DNA of 64,000 nt, taken from Paracoccaceae bacterium (GTDB lineage: Bacteria; Pseudomonadota; Alphaproteobacteria; Rhodobacterales; Rhodobacteraceae). The notes under the pieces are model-generated. The model made no database searches, was not told where the DNA came from, and saw only the letters and a list, made by a program, of their open reading frames with translations. The stretch is from contig JAFWNM010000004.1 in the NCBI GenBank assembly GCA_017510335.1, forward strand, positions 62,001 to 126,000. Reading direction: 5' to 3'. A program made the translations under genes and the position numbers. Shown here piece by piece: positions 44,660-52,908 of the stretch; the first letter of the stretch is position 1, and each line of letters starts with the position of its first letter.

Positions 44660-44947
44660 ATGAGCGATATCCTGACCCACGCAATTGCAGCTTTGTCAGA
44701 AAAACTAGGGGACGGGTTTGAAGGAAGCGCGAAGTTCCAGATCAAAGGGGAAGGCAGCATCCTTGTTGACGAATCAGGCGTCCGAGAGGGTGATGGCGAT
44801 ACTGACGTGACCATGATTGCCAGCGCGGAAACCTTTCAAGGTATCCTGGAAGGGGACGTAAACCCGACCATGGCCTTCATGTCGGGCAAGCTGAAGATTG
44901 AGGGGAATATGGGCATGGCCATGAAGCTGGGTGCAGCGCTTAGCTAA
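44660..44947 (+). CDS. SCP2 sterol-binding domain protein
   Basis: A 95-residue protein consisting of one SCP2 domain. The family pattern is visible as GEGSILVDESGVREGDGDTD and the end DVNPTMAFMSGKLKIEGNMG. SCP2 domains carry lipids or acyl-CoA in a hydrophobic tunnel. The ribosome site cggagcacaag lies before the ATG. The alpha/beta hydrolase starts five bases after the stop, so the two are co-transcribed and may act together on lipids. Confidence 0.92.
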   Translation: MSDILTHAIAALSEKLGDGFEGSAKFQIKGEGSILVDESGVREGDGDTDVTMIASAETFQGILEGDVNPTMAFMSGKLKIEGNMGMAMKLGAALS

Positions 44948-44952
44948 GGGGC

Positions 44953-45888
44953 ATGGACCCCGCCCCCTTCCACAGTGACGTAGCAGACGCGCCGCCCGGC
45001 GCGCGTGTGACATGGGGCCACGCCGATGATGGAACGCGCCTGCGGCTGGCGCTGTGGCCCCCGGGCCCGCGTGGCATGGTGGCCATTTTCCCCGGCCGCA
45101 CCGAAATGATTGAAAAATATGGCCGTGTCATTTCCGACCTTGCCGGACGGGGTTATGGCGCGGCCGTCATTGACTGGCGCGGCCAGGGGTTGTCCGACCG
45201 GCTGAAGGGCAAGCCCCTTTTGGGTGATATTCCCGATTTTTCACATTTTCAGCGCGATGTTGCCGTTTTGCGCCGCGCGCTGGACACGCACGCCCCCAAC
45301 GCCCCGCGCTTTGTGCTGGCGCATTCCATGGGCGGCTGTATTGCGTTGCGCGCCCTGCTGGACGGCTTTCCGGGACAGGCCGTGTCGTTCAGCGCCCCCA
45401 TGTGGGGCCTGCCGTTGACGGGTGCCTTGCGTCGCACCATCACCGCCTTGCGCCCCGCGCTGGGGTTGTCGCGGCTGGACCTGCGCGAAGTTCCCGGCGC
45501 CGGCATTGAATTCCGCCTGTGGGAAAACCCGTTCGACAACAACGACCTGACCAGTGACCGCGCAACCTATGAATGGATGCAACATCAGGTTCAGGCCTGC
45601 CCCGACCTGCGGCTGGGGGCGCCGTCCTTGCGGTGGTTGCTGGCGGCACTGGTCGAAACGACAGCGCTTGCAGGCATGCCCGCACCCGCGATAGCCGCCT
45701 ATTGCGGGCTGGGCACACGCGAACGCATTGTATCGGGCGACGCTATTGAAACGCGCATGGCCGAATGGCCGAATGGCCGGCTGGACCTGTTTGACGGTGC
45801 CTTGCATGAACTTCTGATGGAACAGCCCAAAACGCGCGCGGATTTCCTGAACCGCACATGTGACCTGTTCGACGCGGCCCCACGCTGA
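44953..45888 (+). CDS. Alpha/beta hydrolase (lysophospholipase / monoglyceride lipase-like)
   Basis: A 311-residue serine hydrolase of the S33 family. VIDWRGQGLSDRLKGKPLLG and FVLAHSMGGCIALRALLDGF show the oxyanion region and the nucleophile Ser in AHSMGG; the end has a late DGALHELLMEQ with the His. The family is related to E. coli PldB, which removes the acyl chain of lysophospholipids. Its gene follows SCP2 by five bases, fitting a lipid role. No signal peptide is seen. Confidence 0.9.
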   Translation: MDPAPFHSDVADAPPGARVTWGHADDGTRLRLALWPPGPRGMVAIFPGRTEMIEKYGRVISDLAGRGYGAAVIDWRGQGLSDRLKGKPLLGDIPDFSHFQRDVAVLRRALDTHAPNAPRFVLAHSMGGCIALRALLDGFPGQAVSFSAPMWGLPLTGALRRTITALRPALGLSRLDLREVPGAGIEFRLWENPFDNNDLTSDRATYEWMQHQVQACPDLRLGAPSLRWLLAALVETTALAGMPAPAIAAYCGLGTRERIVSGDAIETRMAEWPNGRLDLFDGALHELLMEQPKTRADFLNRTCDLFDAAPR

Positions 45889-45949
45889 CATCTTGCCCCG
45901 CAAGGGGCGCTGCACCTATATCGCCACATCATCAGTGAAAGGGAACGAC

Positions 45950-46273
45950 ATGGCACTGACAATCTATGGCATCAAAACCTGTGACACTTGCCGAAAGGCC
46001 CGCAAGGCCCTGCCCCATGCCGAATTCCACGACATGCGCGAAACCCCGCTGGACAGCGCGACGATCGCACGCTTTCTGGCACTGTTCGGGGATGCGCTGG
46101 TCAACAAATCATCGACAACGTGGCGCGCCCTGTCCGACGCTGACAAGGCCCGCGCCCCCGCGGACCTTCTGGCCGAAAACCCAACCCTGATGAAACGCCC
46201 CGTCATCGACACGGGCGATGCAGTCCTGCTGGGCTGGAAGCCGGATGTCCAGGCCACCCTTGGGGTCGCCTGA
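45950..46273 (+). CDS. ArsC/Spx family protein (YffB-like)
   Basis: A 107-residue thioredoxin-fold protein. The CDTC motif in LTIYGIKTCDTCRKARKALP is the active site; LVNKSSTTWRALS and ENPTLMKRPVIDTGDAVLLG are the conserved later parts. True arsenate reductases of this class use one Cys and glutathione/glutaredoxin; members with CxxC belong to the YffB/Spx-like branch with unclear function. There is no arsenic resistance gene nearby, so a housekeeping redox role is likely. The ribosome site aaaggga precedes the ATG. Confidence 0.88.
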   Translation: MALTIYGIKTCDTCRKARKALPHAEFHDMRETPLDSATIARFLALFGDALVNKSSTTWRALSDADKARAPADLLAENPTLMKRPVIDTGDAVLLGWKPDVQATLGVA

Positions 46274-46317
46274 TCGCGCCTGACACACTGTGGCGGCAGG
46301 CGCGACACGCGCTTGCG

Positions 46318-46524
46318 CTACAAAAGCTTCAGATCGCTTGCCGATTCACGCCCGTCACGCCCGGCGCTAAGTTCATATGCAATCTTCTGATTGTCAGCCA
46401 AACCTGTAAGGCCCGCACGCTCCACTGCGGAAATATGCACGAACACATCCTTCCCGCCCCCGTCAGGCGCGATGAATCCGAATCCTTTGGTGGTGTTGAA
46501 CCATTTGACTGTGCCTGTGGGCAT
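46318..46524 (-). CDS. Cold-shock protein (CspA family)
   Basis: A 68-residue single cold-shock domain. The RNA-binding motifs RNP1 (KGFGFIAP) and RNP2 (VFVHIS) are intact, and the start PTGTVKWFNTTKGFGF is typical. The protein melts RNA secondary structure and may act as an antiterminator. It is convergent with the ArsC-like gene. The 211 bases upstream separate it from a divergent membrane protein gene and may hold a leader; I cannot show a cold-box. Confidence 0.95.
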   Translation of the reverse strand: MPTGTVKWFNTTKGFGFIAPDGGGKDVFVHISAVERAGLTGLADNQKIAYELSAGRDGRESASDLKLL

Positions 46525-46735
46525 CTGTTCACTCCGCGTTTTCTGTCCCCAAGGCGGTATTGCCGAAGGGTCGTTCAGCCAGGTCTTCTAGTGCCGGCTG
46601 CGAAAACAGAGGCGGTCGTAGAAAGTCTGTCATCCCAGCGTGATCCTGCCATATGCGGGTTAAAACGCAAGAGTTTTGCGTATATGTGACAGGCTGGTTG
46701 GCCAAATGACCATTTTTTCAGAAGGAAGCCTGATC

Positions 46736-47092
46736 ATGCGCAATGCGGCTTTGGTGTTGGGGCTTATCGGTGGGCTTTGGGGCATGCTGATCGGTTTTTT
46801 CAGCTTCGGGTATACGGATTTGCTGATTCGCTATCCTGAACTGGCAGATGTGACGGGCGGGGTTGCCAATATGGGCCTGATCCGTGTCATGAGCCTTGTT
46901 GCGCCTGTTCTGGCCATTGCGGGGGGCGCGATGGCGCGGTCGTCCAATGTAGTGGGCGGCGTGTTGCTGCTGGTGTCCGGCCTTGGCATGTATGCCACTT
47001 TCGGCTTCGGTGTGTTCACCATGTTTCCCATTTCCATGTGCGCGCTGGCAGGCATTCTGGCCCTTGCTGCGCGCAACCCGGACCCGCATTGA
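46736..47092 (+). CDS. Small membrane protein, function unknown
   Basis: A 118-residue protein with four hydrophobic segments: AALVLGLIGGLWGMLIGFFS, MSLVAPVLAIAGGAMA, VVGGVLLLVSGLGMYATFGF and FPISMCALAGILALAA. A small loop between the first two (YTDLLIRYPELADVTGG) is polar. It resembles short DUF4064-like membrane proteins; no catalytic residues are seen. The start follows the strong site gaaggaag. It is on its own between the cold-shock gene and the DEAD-box gene. Confidence 0.75.
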   Translation: MRNAALVLGLIGGLWGMLIGFFSFGYTDLLIRYPELADVTGGVANMGLIRVMSLVAPVLAIAGGAMARSSNVVGGVLLLVSGLGMYATFGFGVFTMFPISMCALAGILALAARNPDPH

Positions 47093-47320
47093 CCCCCACC
47101 CTGGCATAATGTCTTGACTTTCAGGCCCATGCCCCCCATGTGCAGGGCACCTACAACGTGCCGCGTGAGCACTTGATCCGTTGTGGGCAGGGCATGACGC
47201 CCGACCATTGCTTCCCGACATCACGCGTGGGGGGCGGCGCATCCGACATGCGCCCCCAAACCCGCCCCTGCCCTGTCAGGGGCACTACGCCTGTGCGGAC
47301 AGGCCGTGAGAGGACTTATT

Positions 47321-48658
47321 TTGACTGATTTTACCATGTTCGGGCTGCGCCCGGTGCTGATGACCGGCCTTGAAACCCAAGGCTTCGGCACCCCCACCCC
47401 GATTCAGGCCCGCGCGATCCCGATGATCATGCAAGGCCGCGACATTCTGGGACTGGCCCAGACCGGCACCGGCAAAACGCTGGCCTTTGGCCTGCCTGTC
47501 ATGCATGCGCTGCTGGGCAGCGAGCGGCCCGCGCCTAAAACCACAAGTGCGCTGATCCTTGCGCCCACACGCGAACTGGTCACCCAGATTGCAACGACGC
47601 TTGACGGCTTTGCCCGCAAGACGCCGCTGAAAGTGCAGCGTGTTGTCGGCGGCGCGGGCCTGAACCCGCAAATCCAGAAACTGGCCAAGGGGTGTGATAT
47701 TCTGGTGGCAACACCGGGGCGCCTGCTGGACCTGCTGGAACGGCGCGCGCTGACATTGAATGCAACGCAAATGCTGGTTCTGGACGAAGCAGACCAGATG
47801 CTTGATCTGGGCTTCATCCATGCGCTGCGCAAAATTGCGTCCCTGCTGCCGAAAGAACGCCAGACGCTGATGTTCTCGGCGACGATGAACAAGCAGATGA
47901 ACGAAATCGCAGATGCCTATCTGGACCGGCCGGAACGCATTCAGGTGTCTGCACCGGGCCGGCCTGCTGACAAGATCGACCAAGCCGTGCATTTTGTCCC
48001 GCAAGGCGACAAGGCGCGCGTGCTGGAAGGGTATCTGAAAGCCCATCCCGAAGAACTGGCGCTGGTGTTTTCGCGCACCAAGCACGGGGCCGAAAAACTG
48101 ATGAAACTGCTGAATGACTGGGGCATTCCGGCCGGGTCCATTCATGGCAACAAAAGCCAGGGCCAGCGCGAACGCACCTTGCAGGGGTTCCGCGAAGGCA
48201 AGGTGAAGGTGCTTGTCGCAACGGATGTGGCCGCACGCGGCATCGACATTCCAGACATGCGCCATGTCTATAACTATGACCTGCCTGAAGTGCCTGAAAA
48301 CTACGTTCACCGCATTGGCCGCACAGCCCGTGCAGGCGCAACAGGCCGCGCCATCGCGTTTTGCGCACCTGCCGAAATGGGCGACCTGCGCGCGATTGAA
48401 AAACTGATGCGCATTGAACTGGCCGTGGCCGGTGGCACACCATGGGCAGATGATCTGGCAGGCCCGGCACGGGCTGCAGCGCGCAAACGCGGCCCGCAGC
48501 GCGGCGGCGGGCGTCCACAACAACGGTCTGGCCCGTCCCGCGATGGGGACGAAGGGCAAAACCGCAATCCGCGCCAGAAAACCTTTGGCAAGCGGACAGG
48601 CGCGGGCAAACCTGCCGGGCATTCCGGTGGCAAGGATCGCCATCGCCGGACAGCGTAA
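47321..48658 (+). CDS. DEAD-box ATP-dependent RNA helicase
   Basis: A 445-residue RhlE-like RNA helicase. Motifs: Q motif TPTPIQARAIPMIMQG, Walker A AQTGTGKT, Ib TPGRLLD, DEAD as LVLDEADQMLDLGF, SAT as MFSATMNKQ, motif V VATDVAARGIDIP, and motif VI HRIGRTARAG. The tail is Arg/Gly/Lys-rich (RKRGPQRGGGRPQQRSG), as in helicases that bind cold-stressed ribosomal RNA. The start is a TTG with gagagga seven bases upstream, reading TDFTMFGLRP; the GTG five codons earlier overlaps the ribosome site and is less likely. It is convergent with the pseudouridine synthase gene. Confidence 0.94.
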   Translation: MTDFTMFGLRPVLMTGLETQGFGTPTPIQARAIPMIMQGRDILGLAQTGTGKTLAFGLPVMHALLGSERPAPKTTSALILAPTRELVTQIATTLDGFARKTPLKVQRVVGGAGLNPQIQKLAKGCDILVATPGRLLDLLERRALTLNATQMLVLDEADQMLDLGFIHALRKIASLLPKERQTLMFSATMNKQMNEIADAYLDRPERIQVSAPGRPADKIDQAVHFVPQGDKARVLEGYLKAHPEELALVFSRTKHGAEKLMKLLNDWGIPAGSIHGNKSQGQRERTLQGFREGKVKVLVATDVAARGIDIPDMRHVYNYDLPEVPENYVHRIGRTARAGATGRAIAFCAPAEMGDLRAIEKLMRIELAVAGGTPWADDLAGPARAAARKRGPQRGGGRPQQRSGPSRDGDEGQNRNPRQKTFGKRTGAGKPAGHSGGKDRHRRTA

Positions 48659-48722
48659 CGCCTGTCGCGCAAACACGGCGAACCCGTCAAGCGCGACAGC
48701 TTTGCTGTAATCAACAAGTTGA

Positions 48723-48758
48723 AGCATGTCGCGTGAATACCAATTAGCGCGACATGCT
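48723..48758. repeat. Dispersed palindromic repeat, copy 3
   Basis: agcatgtcgcg (48723-48733) and cgcgacatgct (48748-48758) are perfect 11-bp complements with a 14-base middle. This is the best-preserved copy. Copies 1 and 2 (6976 and 7685) are degraded relatives. It sits between the convergent helicase and rluA genes, two bases before a terminator. Confidence 0.75.
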
Positions 48759-48759
48759 C

Positions 48760-48786
48760 AAAAGGGGCGCATTTCGCGCCCCTTTT
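48760..48786. terminator. Bidirectional terminator
   Basis: aaaaggggcgc pairs with gcgcccctttt around a 5-base loop. It has a T run on the right in both directions and lies between the two convergent genes (DEAD-box helicase, plus; rluA-type gene, minus). Confidence 0.93.
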
Positions 48787-48809
48787 CCATATCTGGCGTT
48801 TGTCTGCGC

Positions 48810-49460
48810 TCAGAAGGGAACGGGCGCGTTGATTGTCATGCCATGCCCGGTTTCAGGGTGGTTCAACCGCAGAGATTGCGCATGCAGCATCAGGCGCGGA
48901 TAGGCCAGCGCTTCCCCTGTGGCATATAGGGGATCGCCTAGAATAACATGCCCGATGGCCAGCATGTGAACGCGCAACTGGTGGCTGCGGCCGGTGACCG
49001 GCATAAGGCGCAAGCGCGATGCGCCATCTTCGTGGCGGATCAGTTTCCAGTCTGTCTGGGCCGGGCGCCCGGTGTCATGACATACTTTTTGCAAGGGGCG
49101 GTTGGGCCAGTCCACGATCAGGGGCAGGTCCACGCGCCCCTCGGTGCCGTCGACATGGCCCGCGACACGCGCGATGTAATGTTTGCGTGTCTTGCGGGTT
49201 TCGAACTGTTGGCCACGATGGCGCTGCGCGGCAGGCGTGCGCGCAAAGACCATGACGCCGGATGTGTCCAGATCCAGCCGGTGCACCAGCAAAATGTCAG
49301 GATATATCCGCGCCAGACGCGCGATCATGCAATCTGTTTTTTCCGGCCCGCGCCCCGGCACCGACAACAAGCCCGAAGGTTTGTCCACAAACACCAGATC
49401 ATGATCTTCATACAGGATGACCGGCGCGGCATCGGGCGGGGAATAGGTAAAATCAATCAT
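48810..49460 (-). CDS. RluA family pseudouridine synthase
   Basis: A 216-residue tRNA/rRNA-modifying enzyme. The active-site motif is VHRLDLDTSGVMV with catalytic Asp63. Later conserved segments are KTRKHYIARVAG, PVTGRSHQLRVHMLAIGHVI and GDPLYATG. There is no S4 domain; with about 216 residues it fits the short RluA type, which modifies position 746 of 23S rRNA and position 32 of some tRNAs. The xth gene lies 24 bases upstream on the same strand, so a shared transcript is probable. Confidence 0.94.
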   Translation of the reverse strand: MIDFTYSPPDAAPVILYEDHDLVFVDKPSGLLSVPGRGPEKTDCMIARLARIYPDILLVHRLDLDTSGVMVFARTPAAQRHRGQQFETRKTRKHYIARVAGHVDGTEGRVDLPLIVDWPNRPLQKVCHDTGRPAQTDWKLIRHEDGASRLRLMPVTGRSHQLRVHMLAIGHVILGDPLYATGEALAYPRLMLHAQSLRLNHPETGHGMTINAPVPF

Positions 49461-49484
49461 GCAAGCAACAGCGCGGGCGCAGGG

Positions 49485-50273
49485 CTACAGGTCAAAGCTG
49501 GCGAAAACAGGCGCGTGGTCTGATGGCTGTTGCCAACCGCGCGCCGCGCGCAAAACACGCGAGCCATGCCCCGAAGCGGCAATATCGCGGCTGGCCCAGA
49601 TATGGTCCAGCCTGCGCCCCTTGTCGGCGGCGTCCCAGTCGCGCGCGCGATAGGACCACCATGAATACAACTGCCCTTCGGGAATATCGGCACGGGTCAC
49701 GTCCACCCATGCGCCTGCATCTTGGGCATTGACCAGATGCTCCACCTCGATGGGGGTATGGCTGACGACCTTCAACAGTTGTTTGTGCGACCACACATCA
49801 TCTTCGCGCGGGGCAATGTTCAGATCCCCCACCAGAATGGATTTTTCGGGCCTGTTTGTGCGAAAATGGTCGCGCAATTCGGTCAGATAATCCAGTTTAT
49901 GGCCGAATTTTTCGTTCACGCTGCGATCTGGCACATCGCCACCGGCGGGAATATAGCAATTGTGGATCGTAACGCCGTTTTCCAGCCGCGCCGCCACATG
50001 GCGCGCATCGCCCTTGCCGCACCAGTCAATATGCCCTGCATCCTGCAGCGGCAGGCGTGACAGAATAGCGACCCCGTTATACCCTTTCTGCCCGCGCGCC
50101 GCCCAGAACCCGTAACCGGCATTGGCGAACAGATCGAACGGGATGCTGTCCACCGGACTTTTGCATTCCTGCAAACACAGGATATCGGGGGCTTCTTCGC
50201 GCAGCAATTTCAGGACCAGTTCCGCGCGCAAGCGAACAGAATTTATATTCCAGGTGGCAAGGGTAAACGGCAT
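49485..50273 (-). CDS. xth: Exodeoxyribonuclease III
   Basis: A 262-residue DNA repair enzyme with AP endonuclease and 3'-5' exonuclease activity. Motifs: ATWNINSVRLR (Asn), ILCLQECKSP (Glu for the metal), LVGDLNIAPREDD (Asp/Asn), RRLDHIWAS and QPSDHAPVFA with the catalytic Asp-His pair. The start before PFTLATWNINS is preferred; the frame continues upstream through the terminator of the preceding gene and this part is not coding. It precedes the pseudouridine synthase gene. Confidence 0.95.
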   Translation of the reverse strand: MPFTLATWNINSVRLRAELVLKLLREEAPDILCLQECKSPVDSIPFDLFANAGYGFWAARGQKGYNGVAILSRLPLQDAGHIDWCGKGDARHVAARLENGVTIHNCYIPAGGDVPDRSVNEKFGHKLDYLTELRDHFRTNRPEKSILVGDLNIAPREDDVWSHKQLLKVVSHTPIEVEHLVNAQDAGAWVDVTRADIPEGQLYSWWSYRARDWDAADKGRRLDHIWASRDIAASGHGSRVLRAARGWQQPSDHAPVFASFDL

Positions 50274-50337
50274 GGCAAACTCCGGCTTGGTGCCCCTACA
50301 TGCACAGTGCGCGCCCGCGCGACAACCCTGATCGTCA

Positions 50338-50367
50338 AAGAAAAGGCCCGAACACCATGTTCGGGCC
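50338..50367 (-). terminator. Intrinsic terminator of the OmpR-type regulator gene
   Basis: On the minus strand ggcccgaaca and tgttcgggcc form a perfect 10-bp stem with a 3-base loop followed by ttttcttt. It lies 93 bases after the regulator stop codon and upstream of xth. Confidence 0.93.
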
Positions 50368-50459
50368 AGTTTGAGGGGAGGAGGGGAAGGGAAAAACAAT
50401 CATGTCTTGGGCCGACCATTACCAACAATACAGGCAACAATAGGGCCGCTTCGCGGTTT

Positions 50460-51146
50460 TCACGCGGCCAGACGGTAGCCGCCCGATTCTGTCACCAGCA
50501 GGCTGGCATTGGACGGGTCCGGTTCGATCTTCTGGCGCAGGCGGTAGATATGGGTTTCCAGCGTGTGGGTGGTGACACCTGCGTTATACCCCCACACTTC
50601 ATGCAGCAGCACATCACGCGGCACCACACCTTCGGGCGCGCGATACAGGAATTTCAGGATATTGGTTTCCTTCTCGGTCAGCCTGATCTTGCGGTCGTTT
50701 TCGTCAATCAGCATTTTCTGCGCCGGTTTGAACAGATAGGGGCCAAGCTGGAAAACCGCATTTTCCGACTGTTCGTGTTGGCGCAGTTGCGCACGCAGAC
50801 GCGCCAGCAGCACAGGCAGCTTGAACGGTTTGGTGATGTAGTCATTCGCCCCTGAATCCAGCCCCAGAATGGTGTCTGCATCCGAATCATGCCCCGTCAG
50901 CATGATGACCGGCGACTTGAAGCCCGCCTTGCGCATCCGCTTGCACAATTCGCGCCCGTCCGTGTCGGGCAGGCCCACATCCAGAATGGCCAGATCGAAC
51001 TGGCCCGCGCGCACCTTCTCCATGGCGTCGGCCCCGTTTGCGGCCTCGAACACGTCGAATTCATCGGTCATGACCAGTTGTTCAGACAGCGCTTCACGCA
51101 GGTCGTCGTCATCGTCAACCAACAGAACCTTGTTCAGCTTGGGCAT
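50460..51146 (-). CDS. OmpR/PhoB-type response regulator (orphan)
   Basis: A 228-residue two-domain regulator. The receiver (residues 5-118) has the acidic pair at 11-13 in VLLVDDDDDLREAL, phosphoacceptor Asp56 in LAILDVGLPDTDG, Thr in MLTGHDSD and Lys in YITKPFKL. The C-terminal winged-helix domain (about 135-228) has LTEKETNILKFLYRAPEGVV and THTLETHIYRLRQKIEPDPS. No histidine kinase gene is next to it, so its partner is elsewhere. The start follows caggagta. The gene is a single transcription unit divergent from ribA. Confidence 0.94.
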   Translation of the reverse strand: MPKLNKVLLVDDDDDLREALSEQLVMTDEFDVFEAANGADAMEKVRAGQFDLAILDVGLPDTDGRELCKRMRKAGFKSPVIMLTGHDSDADTILGLDSGANDYITKPFKLPVLLARLRAQLRQHEQSENAVFQLGPYLFKPAQKMLIDENDRKIRLTEKETNILKFLYRAPEGVVPRDVLLHEVWGYNAGVTTHTLETHIYRLRQKIEPDPSNASLLVTESGGYRLAA

Positions 51147-51275
51147 TGAAAATACTCCTGTTCTTTCTGTCATATAAATGTGAGGGGCAGGCGCGCAGAA
51201 CAAGATTTGCGACAAAAGCCTCACGCGGTCGTGTCGGATGTGGGCAATATGTTTCAATTTCTTAGTCATCGGACT

Positions 51276-52397
51276 ATGTCAAAGGCGACAGCGAAGCAGG
51301 ATTTGCGCATGATACTTGGCCTGACCCCAGTGGAATTGATAAACCGCGCCCGCGCGGATTTGCGGCTGGGCGTTCCAGTCATCATGCAACACGGGCCGGC
51401 AATGGCAGTGGTTCTGGCCGCCGAAATGGCAACGCCGGAACGGCTGGCGGAACTGCAGGCCTTCGGGCCGCCGCTGGTGCTGGCGCTGACACGGCACCGC
51501 GCGGACACGCTGAAGGCGCGCTGCTATGATGGCGATCTGGCGCGCGTTATCGTTCCGGTAGGCGCACGGGTCGATTGGGTGCGCGCGCTGGCCGACCCTG
51601 CCGATGACCTGCGCCACCCCATGAAGGGACCATTGCACACACAGCGCGCCGGCACCGCTGATATACATCGCGCGGCGCTGGCCTTGTCAAAATCGGCGCA
51701 GCTATTGCCCGCAGCTTTGGTGTTGGCACTGGACAATATCGCCGGGCTGGAAAAGGCCGGACTGACCCATCTGCCCGTCGCTGACCTGAACAGGGAACTG
51801 GCGCGCGAAACAGTGCTGTCGCCAGTGATCAGTGCGCGCCTGCCCATGGCCGCCGCACAGGCGGGGCGTGTGCATATTTTCCGCCCCCCTGATGGCGGGG
51901 TTGAACATTACGCAATCGAGATTGGCCAGCCGGACCGCAGCGCGCCCGTATTGGCGCGGCTGCATTCTGCGTGCTTCACCGGCGATGTTCTGGGCAGCCT
52001 GAAATGCGATTGCGGGCCACAACTGCAAGCAGCCCTTGCCCAGATGGGCCACGAGGGGGCAGGCGTTTTGCTATACCTGAACCAGGAAGGACGCGGAATC
52101 GGGCTTGCCAACAAGATGCGTGCCTATTCGCTGCAGGATCAGGGGTTTGACACTGTGGAAGCAAACCACCGGCTGGGGTTCGAGGATGATGAGCGTGATT
52201 TCCGCATCGGTGCGGCCTTGCTGCGCAAAATGGGGTTTCATCAGGTGCGGTTGTTGACAAATAACCCGCGCAAGGTGGACATGCTGAATGCACATGGTTT
52301 GAAGGTGACAGAACGTGTCCCCCTTCGGGTGGGACAAACTGCAGAAAACCGCGCCTATCTGGCGACCAAGGCCGCAAAATCGGGGCATTTGCTATGA
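51276..52397 (+). CDS. ribA: GTP cyclohydrolase II with a degenerate RibB-like N-terminal domain
   Basis: A 373-residue protein of riboflavin synthesis. The C-terminal half (about residues 190-373) is a full Rib[21 protein letters not shown] (zinc Cys), [20 protein letters not shown] (GTP site), and [19 protein letters not shown]. It opens the GTP ring to give diamino-hydroxy-ribosylaminopyrimidinone phosphate. The first 185 residues resemble a 3,4-dihydroxybutanone-phosphate synthase ([19 protein letters not shown]) but lack the acidic RibB motif, so this part is probably structural. A later in-frame ATG (before [13 protein letters not shown]) is possible. It overlaps the transpeptidase gene by four bases. 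Confidence 0.93.
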   Translation: MSKATAKQDLRMILGLTPVELINRARADLRLGVPVIMQHGPAMAVVLAAEMATPERLAELQAFGPPLVLALTRHRADTLKARCYDGDLARVIVPVGARVDWVRALADPADDLRHPMKGPLHTQRAGTADIHRAALALSKSAQLLPAALVLALDNIAGLEKAGLTHLPVADLNRELARETVLSPVISARLPMAAAQAGRVHIFRPPDGGVEHYAIEIGQPDRSAPVLARLHSACFTGDVLGSLKCDCGPQLQAALAQMGHEGAGVLLYLNQEGRGIGLANKMRAYSLQDQGFDTVEANHRLGFEDDERDFRIGAALLRKMGFHQVRLLTNNPRKVDMLNAHGLKVTERVPLRVGQTAENRAYLATKAAKSGHLL

Positions 52398-52903
52398 CGC
52401 GCTTTGACATGGTTCTGACGCGCAGGGGCCTGCGCTTCATGGGGCAGGTCTGGCCTTGCAGCATCGGGCGCGGTGGCGTGCGCCGCGACAAGCGCGAAGG
52501 CGACGGGGCCACACCAACCGGCACGCACAGGCTGATCGGTATGCTCTACCGGCCCGACAGGATGGCGAAGCCCGCGGATTGGGCTGTGCCCATAGGGCCA
52601 CGCGACCTGTGGTCGGATGATCCCACACATGAAGATTACAACCTGATGGTGCGTGCGCCCTATCCGTTCAGCCATGAAACCTTGCGGCGGGCCGATCCGC
52701 TGTATGATCTGGTTATCCTGACGGGGTGGAACTGGCCGCGCGCGCAACGCGGACGGGGATCTGCGATTTTTCTGCATCAATGGCGCAGGCCAGGCTATCC
52801 CACGGCGGGGTGCATTGGCCTGTCACGCAGCAGCCTGCAACAGATTGCCCCCCTGATACGATATGAAACGCGCCTGATTGTTCCCGAAGCCCTGGCAGAC
52901 TGA
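52394..52903 (+). CDS. L,D-transpeptidase family protein (YkuD)
   Basis: A 169-residue protein consisting of one YkuD domain. The catalytic motif is [19 protein letters not shown] with His128 and nucleophile Cys140. A start pattern DGATPTGTH is also typical. Members cross-link peptidoglycan with 3-3 bonds or attach lipoprotein, but this short form has no visible signal peptide, so it may be exported otherwise or act in the cytoplasm. It overlaps the ribA stop by four bases (ATGA), an unusual partner. It is convergent with a lipoprotein gene. Confidence 0.9.
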   Translation: MTRFDMVLTRRGLRFMGQVWPCSIGRGGVRRDKREGDGATPTGTHRLIGMLYRPDRMAKPADWAVPIGPRDLWSDDPTHEDYNLMVRAPYPFSHETLRRADPLYDLVILTGWNWPRAQRGRGSAIFLHQWRRPGYPTAGCIGLSRSSLQQIAPLIRYETRLIVPEALAD

Positions 52904-52908
52904 AAGCG

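Noticed and set aside
47285-48727. A 480-codon frame antisense to the DEAD-box helicase
   Set aside because: The helicase has all motifs on the plus strand; the antisense frame is Cys/His/Arg-rich noise.
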